Source: Kangiella aquimarina DSM 16071
GTDB lineage: Bacteria > Pseudomonadota > Gammaproteobacteria > Enterobacterales > Kangiellaceae
Direction: 5' to 3'
Assembly (NCBI RefSeq): GCF_000374105.1
Contig: NZ_KB893651.1
Coordinates: forward strand, 149,838 to 213,837
DNA length: 64,000 nucleotides
Below the pieces are notes generated by a model. It was not told the origin of the DNA. It searched no databases and was given only the letters and a program-made list of their open reading frames with translations. Shown in pieces: positions 26,584 through 33,837 of the stretch (within the stretch, counting starts at the first letter, position 1; each line of letters opens with the position of its first letter). Made by a program: the position numbers and the translations under genes.

Positions 26584-28503
26584 TCAATTCAATCGGTATT
26601 TCTGTTTATCGTAAGCCCAGCTGGCAAATTGCGCATAAGCCAGCGCAATCAATTCCTGCTGTTCGTCATGTGTTGGCTTGTCACTAAATTTCCCGGCTGA
26701 ATAAAGGTAAGTAACGGGTTCCTGATTGGGTCGTAAAATAACAACCTCTTTGCCATCCCAGTAGGCCTGATTTTCACCATATTGCATGATAGCGCGGCCT
26801 GTATAATTTGCTGAAAGCTGCGTTAAGTCTCGACCTAATGTTGGAACCTGATGGTCGATTCCCATCAATGATAAAAGTGTCGGAGCCAGATCAATCTGAC
26901 TCACGAGCGTTTTATCAGTTTTGGGTTCAATATCCGGGCTAATGATAAAGCCGGGAATATGAAAGTGCTCTATCGGAACCAGCGAGTCACCCCACACTCT
27001 TGCATCATGATCCGCAACAACTAAGACCACAGAGTTATCCATAATACCTTTCGACTCAAGCTGATCGAGGAACTTTCCCAACGCGAAATCTGCATACTTA
27101 ACGGCATTGTTTACTGTCTGTTTCGGTTGCTCATAAAGCTCAATCTTATTATCCGGAAATTCGAAAGGTGTATGATTGGTTGAAGTAAAGATTAAGCTGA
27201 ACTTGGGTTGCTCAGGTATTTGCTGTAAGTAACTTAGTGCTTGCTCAAATAAATCCTCATCACTGACTCCCCAGTTGCCAACAAACGATGGGTTCTTGTA
27301 ATTGTTTTGATCAATAGCCAGGTCGAAACCATTATTGAGGAAAAATCCTTTCATGTTATCGAAATGACTTTCCCCGCCATAGATGAAGCTGGTTTCGTAA
27401 CCATACTCGGACAGCAAACCGGCCAGATTGAAAAAGTTACTTTGGGCTTTTGGTAGTTTTAGAACGGGCCGTGCAGGAGAAGGAAGGTAGCCAGTGGTAA
27501 TAGCTTCCAGACCTCTTGCAGAGCGTGTTCCAGTGGCGTAGAGATTCTCAAAAAACCAGCTTTTATCGCGCCATGAATCGATATTTTGCGTCAGCGGCTT
27601 ACCACCAAGAGAACCAACAAACTGTGCCCCCAAACTTTCTTCAACCACAATGATCAGGTTGCGCTTCTGAAAAGGCTGGCTGGGCTTCATGGTATGCAAA
27701 CTCGGCATATCTTGAGAAACAGGTTGTCCAAGCTCCGACACGTCATGTTGAATAACCTGTAGCATGGCTTCTTCTGGAATTTCACCGTAAAGATTGGCCG
27801 CTGATTCTTCATTGCCCATTTGATAAAGAGCGTACATTACGCTGTAAGTTGAGTTGAGCGGCAAAGTATTGAGCATACGGTCATTAGAAAAAGCCACCAT
27901 TGCCGGGTTAATAGGGCGATGCTGAATGCCTGAGCGTGCACCCAGTAACAGCAATGCCAGCAAGGGCAGCATTAATAAAGAGCTGGCTGGGCTGAAAACA
28001 GCAACATCACCGCTATGGCGTTTCAGCCAATGACGAGTGAGCCAGCCAGTAACGACTAACAGCAGTGTACCCATGGCCATTTCCAACAAGTAGCCATTCA
28101 ATAGCATCCCAAACACTTCATTGGGACTGCTCAGGTATTCGAAAAACAAGCGATTAGGGCGAGTATCGTATTCGCTGATAAAGGTCGGCGTCGCTATCTC
28201 CATCAAAACCAACACTATCAACACCAGCCAACAGTATATTTTTATAGCACGAGCCAGCCAGTTGCCTTTGAATGGGGTCAGTGCGTGTAACGCAAGTGCC
28301 ACTAAAGGCAGGAACATCAGTTGTGACAAAGTTGCGATATCGACTCGAAAGCCACCCATGAAGATGGCTTGAAAATCACTGACACTCTCAATACGTGCCC
28401 ATTGCCATAAAACAATAGCCAATCTGGAGGTTGTAAGGATGGTTAGTGCAATCAGGAAGAATTGCCCTAAAAAGCCAAGATTTCTTTTAACAAATGGAGT
28501 CAT
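26584..28503 (-). CDS. LTA synthase-family sulfatase / phosphoglycerol or phosphoethanolamine transferase
   Basis: 639 residues: five N-terminal membrane helices (about 10-185) and an extracytoplasmic alkaline-phosphatase-fold domain. NLIIVVEESLGAQFVGSLGG is the metal-binding start, with the nucleophile expected shortly after. GTRSARGLEAITTG holds the conserved Thr/Ser region, and SNTHTPFE-like STNHTPFEFP and VVADHDAR supply late metal ligands. This is the architecture of LtaS/OpgB/MdoB-like enzymes that move head-groups from phospholipids to periplasmic or envelope acceptors. The acceptor is unknown. Convergent with the DUF3592 gene. Confidence 0.85.
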   Translation of the reverse strand: MTPFVKRNLGFLGQFFLIALTILTTSRLAIVLWQWARIESVSDFQAIFMGGFRVDIATLSQLMFLPLVALALHALTPFKGNWLARAIKIYCWLVLIVLVLMEIATPTFISEYDTRPNRLFFEYLSSPNEVFGMLLNGYLLEMAMGTLLLVVTGWLTRHWLKRHSGDVAVFSPASSLLMLPLLALLLLGARSGIQHRPINPAMVAFSNDRMLNTLPLNSTYSVMYALYQMGNEESAANLYGEIPEEAMLQVIQHDVSELGQPVSQDMPSLHTMKPSQPFQKRNLIIVVEESLGAQFVGSLGGKPLTQNIDSWRDKSWFFENLYATGTRSARGLEAITTGYLPSPARPVLKLPKAQSNFFNLAGLLSEYGYETSFIYGGESHFDNMKGFFLNNGFDLAIDQNNYKNPSFVGNWGVSDEDLFEQALSYLQQIPEQPKFSLIFTSTNHTPFEFPDNKIELYEQPKQTVNNAVKYADFALGKFLDQLESKGIMDNSVVLVVADHDARVWGDSLVPIEHFHIPGFIISPDIEPKTDKTLVSQIDLAPTLLSLMGIDHQVPTLGRDLTQLSANYTGRAIMQYGENQAYWDGKEVVILRPNQEPVTYLYSAGKFSDKPTHDEQQELIALAYAQFASWAYDKQKYRLN

Positions 28504-28666
28504 ACTGCATTACCCAAATTGATATAGGTCAATCATGGGGCTTGCGTAAATTCCAACAATGGACAAAAGACTAGGGTATTGAAACGAGCATTGGAGATAG
28601 GAACTTAAATAGGGTACATTTGTCTATAGTGCGTCTTATTCAAAATTAACAGATTTAGGTATCCCA

Positions 28667-29167
28667 TTGAAAAGTAGCAAGATCTGGTTCTTAATTGCAT
28701 TCTTGACGGTCATCATCGCGTTTGACATTTCTGACCTCTACACTGATGTGACATTGCATGCTCAAATCGATCATTTGTATGTAGAAGCATTCATGATTCT
28801 AGTGACTGCATTGGTCATTATCTATCTCATCATGCAGGTTGTCAGCCAGCGCAGTGCAATGACCGGCCTCGAAAAAGAATTGCAGGAAAGTAAGCAGCTT
28901 TTGCAGGAACAAAAATCGCAAATGCAGGAAGCGCGTAAAGAATACAGCGAAGTTATCCGCAAACAGTTTGACGAATGGAACCTGACCGCAAGTGAAATCG
29001 ATACCGCCTATCTGTTGCTTAAAGGATTAAGCTTTAACGAAATTGCCGAAGTACGAGGCATTAAAGAAAAATCCGTTCGCCAACAAGCCTCGCAAATATA
29101 TCAAAAAGCCAACCTGCCTGGACGCCATGCCTTCGCTGCCTGGTTCTTTGAAGATTTCATGGGATAG
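28667..29167 (+). CDS. membrane-anchored LuxR-type helix-turn-helix protein
   Basis: 166 residues. Two N-terminal membrane helices (about 6-24 and 40-60) are followed by a charged coiled coil (GLEKELQESKQLLQEQKSQM, about 73-105) and a C-terminal LuxR/GerE-type HTH (LTASEIDTAYLLLKGLSFNE, IAEVRGIKEKSVRQQASQIY). No receiver or ligand-binding domain is present, so it looks like a membrane-tethered DNA-binding protein that dimerises through the coil. The start is a TTG at 28667 with TTAGGT upstream. Monocistronic. Confidence 0.78.
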   Translation: MKSSKIWFLIAFLTVIIAFDISDLYTDVTLHAQIDHLYVEAFMILVTALVIIYLIMQVVSQRSAMTGLEKELQESKQLLQEQKSQMQEARKEYSEVIRKQFDEWNLTASEIDTAYLLLKGLSFNEIAEVRGIKEKSVRQQASQIYQKANLPGRHAFAAWFFEDFMG

Positions 29168-29188
29168 TAGAAATTCATCGTTTTTCAT

Positions 29189-29209
29189 GGGCAAGTCACG
29201 ACTTGTCCT
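29189..29209. repeat. REP-like palindrome
   Basis: GGGCAAGTC-AC-GACTTGTCC; the same core as the longer unit at 32083. Confidence 0.6.
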
Positions 29210-29321
29210 AATTCTCTAGTTTGTATTCCTCTAACGTCCCATTCTTCCAACTAATTTCACACACCTTTCATTGCAAAGTGTTATCCTCTAGCGGTTAACT
29301 CATTATTCAAAGGAGAAAGAC

Positions 29322-30368
29322 ATGAAAGTAGCAGCGTATGCCGCTCCCTCAGCAACCGAAGATCTCGCTCCCTATGACATTGATCGCCGTGACGTTGGCG
29401 AAAACGATGTCCTCATCGATATTGAATACTGTGGTGTTTGCCACAGCGACATCCACACCGCACGTAATGATTGGCACGGAACACAATACCCAATCGTACC
29501 TGGCCACGAAATTATTGGTCGCGTTCTAGAAGTCGGTAAAGGCGTTTCTGAGTTCAAGGAAGGACAGTTAGTGGGCGTCGGATGTATGGTTGATTCCTGC
29601 CGTCATTGTCACTCCTGCGAAGAAGGCTTGGAGCAATATTGTGAAGAAGGCCTGGTCGCAACCTATAACAGCGAAGACCCCATTTCCGGTGGTATCACTC
29701 AGGGTGGTTATTCTGACAAAATCGTCGTCGATAAAGACTTCGTATTAAGCGTTTCTGAAAAGTTGGACACTAAAGCGGTCGCACCATTGTTGTGTGCCGG
29801 TATCACAACATACTCACCGCTTCGCCAATGGAACGTAAAGAAAGGCGATAAAGTCGGCGTTATCGGATTAGGTGGCCTTGGCCATATGGGCGTTAAACTG
29901 GCCAAAGCGATGGGCGCCGAAGTGGTCATGATTACGACCTCGCCAGATAAGGGCAAAGACGCTAAGCGCCTTGGTGCGGATGAAGTCCTGATCTCAAAAG
30001 ATGAGGAAGCCATGAAGCAACATGCCAACAGTTTTGATTTTCTGTTGAATACCGTACCAGTACCGCATGACGTCAATCCTTACGTGAACTTGCTAAAACG
30101 CGATAAGACTATGGTTATTGTTGGCGCCATTGCACCACTGCCGGATATTCATGGTGGTGGCCTGATCATGAAGCGTAAACGTATCGCTGGTTCATTAATT
30201 GGTGGTATTAAAGAAACTCAGGAAATGCTCGACTTCTGTGCCGAGCACAACATCGTTTCTGATATTGAAATGATCGACATTCAAAACATCAACGATGCCT
30301 ATGAGCGTGTCATTAAATCAGACGTGAAGTATCGTTTTGTGATTGATATGAAGTCGTTAACGCAGTAG
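29322..30368 (+). CDS. zinc-dependent NAD(P) alcohol dehydrogenase (cinnamyl/YahK type)
   Basis: 348-residue medium-chain dehydrogenase/reductase. Catalytic zinc ligands are in CGVCHSDIHT (Cys near 38) and GHEIIGRVLEVG (His-Glu near 61-62). The structural zinc lobe is CRHCHSCEEGLEQYC. The Rossmann motif GLGGLGHMGVKLAKAMGAEV follows near 182. It resembles the YahK/AdhA group that reduces a range of aldehydes with NADPH. Excellent ribosome site (AAAGGAGAAAGAC). Physiological substrate unknown. Confidence 0.92.
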   Translation: MKVAAYAAPSATEDLAPYDIDRRDVGENDVLIDIEYCGVCHSDIHTARNDWHGTQYPIVPGHEIIGRVLEVGKGVSEFKEGQLVGVGCMVDSCRHCHSCEEGLEQYCEEGLVATYNSEDPISGGITQGGYSDKIVVDKDFVLSVSEKLDTKAVAPLLCAGITTYSPLRQWNVKKGDKVGVIGLGGLGHMGVKLAKAMGAEVVMITTSPDKGKDAKRLGADEVLISKDEEAMKQHANSFDFLLNTVPVPHDVNPYVNLLKRDKTMVIVGAIAPLPDIHGGGLIMKRKRIAGSLIGGIKETQEMLDFCAEHNIVSDIEMIDIQNINDAYERVIKSDVKYRFVIDMKSLTQ

Positions 30369-30381
30369 GTGATATACCATA

Positions 30382-30414
30382 GGTAGGGGCAGGCACATTG
30401 GTACTGTCCCTACC
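30382..30414. repeat. REP-like palindrome
   Basis: GGTAGGGGCAGGC ... CTGTCCCTACC, imperfect, in the 246-bp gap between the dehydrogenase and dbpA. Confidence 0.55.
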
Positions 30415-30455
30415 AATATATAACAAAACTAAAACCTAATCCCCCAAGATATCCC

Positions 30456-30484
30456 TTTATCATCCACCTGCAACTGTATATAAT
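30456..30484 (+). promoter_or_regulatory. putative sigma-70 promoter of dbpA
   Basis: Consensus TATAAT at 30479-30484 with a weak TTTATC 17 bp upstream. It implies a leader of about 120 nt before the dbpA start. Confidence 0.35.
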
Positions 30485-30614
30485 TCGCACAGCTTAAGAG
30501 CCTTGCTTCTCTCCCAAACTGCTTCATCCCAATTCAGTTCCGACAGATTCACACAGCTCTATCCGTTACCGCTTTGCCGTAACCTCAACGATTCAAGAAA
30601 ACCAGGAAACAACC

Positions 30615-31997
30615 ATGAGCCACGCTGCTTTTTCGACTCTCGCTTTACAGCCTGAATTAATTGCCAACCTTGCTGATCTGAACTTTGAACAGATGACGCC
30701 GATTCAGGCGGATGCTTTGCCTCTGGTTCTTGAAGGTAAGGACGTCATTGCGCAGGCTAAAACTGGCTCAGGTAAAACCGCGGTTTTTGGTTTAGGTATT
30801 CTGGAAAAACTAGACACTAAAAATTTCTCAGTGCAATCGCTGGTGCTCTGCCCAACGCGTGAACTGGCGGAACAGGTTGCTGAAGAAATTCGTCGACTGG
30901 CACGACCGATTGCTAACGTGAAAGTCATAACCGCCTGCGGTGGTACACCCTTGCGCCCACAGGCTGACTCATTAAAACATGGCGCGCACATTGTGGTCGG
31001 CACGCCGGGCAGGATAGTGGATCATCTTGAAAAAGAAACCATCGACTTATCAAGCATGACAACCTTTGTGCTGGATGAAGCGGATCGCATGTTAGACATG
31101 GGCTTTCAGCCTGCGCTGGATACCATCATCGAGTCATTGCCACCAAAGCGCCAAACGCTACTATTCAGCGCGACCTATCCAAAACAGATTCAATCCATTG
31201 CTGAGCGCGTCATGACACAACCGGTGTTAGTAAAAGCGCTTTCGAAACATGATAACTCCAGCATTGAACAGGACTTCTATAAAATCAGCGATGAAGGCGA
31301 ACGCGATGTCGCTGTCCGTTTATTGCTGTTAAAACATCGTCCTGACTCAACCGTAATTTTCTGTAACACCAAACGTCACGTTAAAGACCTTACCCAGGAA
31401 CTCAAGCGACATGGCTTCAGCGTGCTTGCATTGCATGGCGATCTGGAACAGAAAGAACGCGACCAGGCACTAGTCCGTTTTGCCAATAACAGCGTTTCTA
31501 TCATGGTCGCCACCGATGTTGCCGCTCGTGGTCTAGATATCGATTCGCTTGATCTGGTTATCAACTACCACATCGCAAGCGATCCTGAAGTGCATGTCCA
31601 CCGAGTCGGCAGAACAGGCCGTGCCGGGAATAAAGGCCACGCCTGCTCAATCGTGATCAATAAAGAAAGCCACAAGCTCGCGCGCCTGGCTGAGTATCTG
31701 GAACAGGAAATAACGCCACAACCACTGCCCGATACAAAACTACTCAAAGAACCGACCTTCAGACCGCCTATGTCCACCATCCAGATTGATGGAGGCAAAA
31801 AGCAAAAGCTGCGCCCCGGCGACATCCTCGGTGCGCTAACCGCGGATTATCGAATCGAAGGCAGCGATGTCGGCAAAATCCAGGTCGCCAACAGTTGGGC
31901 CTATGTTGCTGTAAAAACCGACGTACTCGAAACCGCGGTGCAATTGCTCAACAACGGTAAAATGAAAGGTAAGAAATTTAGAGCAAGAAAGATTTAG
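30615..31997 (+). CDS. dbpA: ATP-dependent RNA helicase DbpA
   Basis: 460-residue DEAD-box helicase for 50S ribosome assembly. The Q motif region MTPIQADALPLVLEGKD, Walker A AKTGSGKT, the DEAD box LDEADRMLDMG, FSATYP and HRVGRTGRAG are all present. The C-terminal ~75 residues (LRPGDILGALTADYRIEGSD ... GKMKGKKFRARKI) form the DbpA RNA-binding domain that recognises hairpin 92 of 23S rRNA, which separates it from RhlE or SrmB. Single gene with a long leader; no intrinsic terminator was seen, only REP-like units downstream. Confidence 0.94.
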   Translation: MSHAAFSTLALQPELIANLADLNFEQMTPIQADALPLVLEGKDVIAQAKTGSGKTAVFGLGILEKLDTKNFSVQSLVLCPTRELAEQVAEEIRRLARPIANVKVITACGGTPLRPQADSLKHGAHIVVGTPGRIVDHLEKETIDLSSMTTFVLDEADRMLDMGFQPALDTIIESLPPKRQTLLFSATYPKQIQSIAERVMTQPVLVKALSKHDNSSIEQDFYKISDEGERDVAVRLLLLKHRPDSTVIFCNTKRHVKDLTQELKRHGFSVLALHGDLEQKERDQALVRFANNSVSIMVATDVAARGLDIDSLDLVINYHIASDPEVHVHRVGRTGRAGNKGHACSIVINKESHKLARLAEYLEQEITPQPLPDTKLLKEPTFRPPMSTIQIDGGKKQKLRPGDILGALTADYRIEGSDVGKIQVANSWAYVAVKTDVLETAVQLLNNGKMKGKKFRARKI

Positions 31998-32029
31998 TTC
32001 TTTATAACCAAAATTGTTTAAACTAAGCT

Positions 32030-32054
32030 GTCATTCCCGCGAAGGCGGGAATCC
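32030..32054. repeat. REP-like palindrome (GTCATTCCCGC type)
   Basis: GTCATTCCCGC-GAAG-GCGGGAATCC downstream of dbpA. Units of the form GTCATTCC...GGAATCC recur at 38784 and, in partial form, near 38900. Confidence 0.7.
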
Positions 32055-32082
32055 ATTCCCTTATATTTTTAAATCTAATTCA

Positions 32083-32110
32083 GTACGGACAAGTCATGAC
32101 TTGTCCGTAC
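32083..32110. repeat. REP-like perfect palindrome
   Basis: GTACGGACAAGTC-AT-GACTTGTCCGTAC; 28 bp, upstream of the SRAP gene. Confidence 0.7.
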
Positions 32111-32202
32111 GTTAATGTATTCGGATAAACACTTCGCTCCACTCATAATGAGTTTTAAACCAGTTTTCGCTATGATGAAAAAAACACCAGCGAGAACGAA
32201 TC

Positions 32203-32874
32203 ATGTGCGGATTGGTCGAGCTTTATAAAAAGCCCGCGAAGAAGATTGAAAAAACACTAGACCTACAGGTCCCCCTGGAACTGGGAACCTTTCGTTGCTA
32301 CCACCCGATACAGATCATCCATAACGATGGTAACGATAATCAGGTCACCAAAGCGCTGTGGCAATTCCTGCTCGAACAAAAAGATGGCCAATGGAAACCG
32401 AGTAAATACACCTCTTTTAACAGCCGTTGGTATGAGGGGCAGGGTTTTAAAAAATCATTCACCAAAGCCTTTCGCGAAAGTCGCTGTATCATACCCGCCA
32501 GCGCCTTTGTCGAAGGCATGAATAAAGTCTACCACCTGCTAAAACCTACGGACGACAGCCCCATCTATTTCGGTGGACTCTTCAAGAACTGGGGCGACCA
32601 GGACAACCCCGTTTATTCAGCCTCAATGATCACGATACCGCCACACCCCAAACTCGCCGATATCCACAACAAAGCCATGCCAATGATGATCCCCGAAAAG
32701 GATTTAGCAATGTGGCTCGATCCAGACTTTAACAACACCGAAGCTTTTACAGACCTAATGCAGCCGCAACTCAGAACAGACTTTGACGTTGTGAAAATAA
32801 AAGGCTGGAGTCAAGTAGAGCCAATAGAAGAAGGGTTTAGACTAAAAGCAGATTCCAAATCAAGTTTGGAATGA
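32203..32874 (+). CDS. SRAP (SOS response-associated peptidase / YedK-HMCES) family protein
   Basis: 223 residues. SRAP proteins bind abasic sites in single-stranded DNA and crosslink to them through Cys2. MCGLVELY gives Cys2 after Met removal. FNSRWYEG, PASAFVEGMNK and ADIHNKAMP carry the likely Asn, Glu and His of the active site. It is a divergent member: the usual N-x-APG segment after the first strand is replaced by CYHPIQII, and the usual H-D-R-x-P is H-N-K-A-M-P. The last codons (SKSSLE) lie inside a REP-like unit, which suggests that a repeat reshaped the 3' end. Confidence 0.85.
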   Translation: MCGLVELYKKPAKKIEKTLDLQVPLELGTFRCYHPIQIIHNDGNDNQVTKALWQFLLEQKDGQWKPSKYTSFNSRWYEGQGFKKSFTKAFRESRCIIPASAFVEGMNKVYHLLKPTDDSPIYFGGLFKNWGDQDNPVYSASMITIPPHPKLADIHNKAMPMMIPEKDLAMWLDPDFNNTEAFTDLMQPQLRTDFDVVKIKGWSQVEPIEEGFRLKADSKSSLE

Positions 32875-32876
32875 CA
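32852..32876. repeat. REP-like unit overlapping the end of the SRAP gene
   Basis: ATTCCAAA-TCAAG-TTTGGAATGACA; the same TTTGGAATGACA end occurs at 42170-42183. It contains the stop codon of the SRAP gene. Confidence 0.6.
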
Positions 32877-32909
32877 ACACTTACTGATAGTGCAAATCCC
32901 AAACGCCAT

Positions 32910-32933
32910 GTCATCCTGACGAAAGTCAGGATC
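32910..32933. repeat. REP-like palindrome
   Basis: GTCATCCTGAC-GAAA-GTCAGGATC in the 330-bp gap between the SRAP gene and the lipoprotein at 33205. The remaining gap has a small hairpin (GTTGC ... GCAAC) near 32971, AATGCA-TTTG-TGCATT near 33028, and the 17-codon ORF at 33111. Confidence 0.6.
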
Positions 32934-33110
32934 TGCTCTTAGCAATGTTCTCTTCCTCTTCACTCTTTATTGTTGCCCTTTTAGCAACAAGTGATGCCCA
33001 AAGCACAACACTCCAACAACACCTACAATGCATTTGTGCATTAAATGTACAGTTGTAAAAAAATGTGACATGGTATACATTGTTGCGAATTATAAAAAAG
33101 GGAGATAGGA

Positions 33111-33164
33111 ATGATTAAAAGAATTGATCTTGGGAAAACACACATCACAAGAATCAATTTTAGT
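33111..33164 (+). CDS. possible 17-codon leader peptide
   Basis: ATG at 33111 follows GGGAGATAGGA, a good ribosome site, and opens a 17-codon frame (MIKRIDLGKTHITRINFS) ending at TAA. It lies 40 bp before the lipoprotein gene in the AT-rich segment. The ribosome site is the main support. There is no evidence of conservation and no obvious attenuator stem, so it may be a chance ORF or the remnant of a longer gene. Confidence 0.3.
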
Positions 33165-33204
33165 TAAATAGGAAGTTAAATTAAGACTAATAAGGGGGAA
33201 GGAA

Positions 33205-33738
33205 ATGAATAAGTTAATATACATTCTGCTGTTCTCTACGTTTCTAATATCATGTGCTTCAACCACTGGCTACGACGCTAAAGTTTCAAAAAGTGACTAT
33301 AGTGGCAAATCTGTTGTTGATATCCATCTACATGCAAATGACTGTAATCCATTATTTAATACTCAATGTGCAAGCTTAGGCGCACAGTGGAGAGAAGAGC
33401 AGCCAGATAAGGCTTTCATAATAGTTCAAGTACAGGGCATTTCATCAGTTAGCGGAATCTCTTTTATGATTGATGGAGAGGAGACAGTTTTAAAGGCAAG
33501 CCATTTAACAGATATAAATACTAGTCAATATGGTTCTAGTTCTAAAAATAAATTTATCACCGACTTATCAGTAATTAGAGATTTGAGCACCGCAAAAAAA
33601 GCTTACGCGAGGATTTCATCTGCAAATGGTGAGTATTTTGAGAATAGGATTGTTGACGGTGAAGAATCGGGCTGGAGCTATCATGCAATGAAGAGATTTA
33701 TTGCAAAGGTTGATGAAGTAAAAGGTAAAGGCAATTAA
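33205..33738 (+). CDS. putative lipoprotein of unknown function
   Basis: 177 residues with a lipoprotein signal (IYILLFSTFLISC, Cys17). The mature part alternates polar strands (KAFIIVQVQGISSVSGISFM, TVLKASHLTDI) and ends with a basic helix (AMKRFIAKVDEVKGKG). Strong ribosome site AAGGGGGAAGGA. Base composition is clearly more AT-rich than flanking housekeeping genes and similar to the ATPase gene 99 bp downstream, so both may have arrived together. No family was recognised. Confidence 0.65.
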   Translation: MNKLIYILLFSTFLISCASTTGYDAKVSKSDYSGKSVVDIHLHANDCNPLFNTQCASLGAQWREEQPDKAFIIVQVQGISSVSGISFMIDGEETVLKASHLTDINTSQYGSSSKNKFITDLSVIRDLSTAKKAYARISSANGEYFENRIVDGEESGWSYHAMKRFIAKVDEVKGKGN

Positions 33739-33837
33739 TATGATATATGTGATGTGAGTACTCTTTGCTATAAATGTTTACCGCCATCATGAATTCTCTA
33801 ATACCTTTCATAATAAGATACATCAAGAGTAAGTAAA

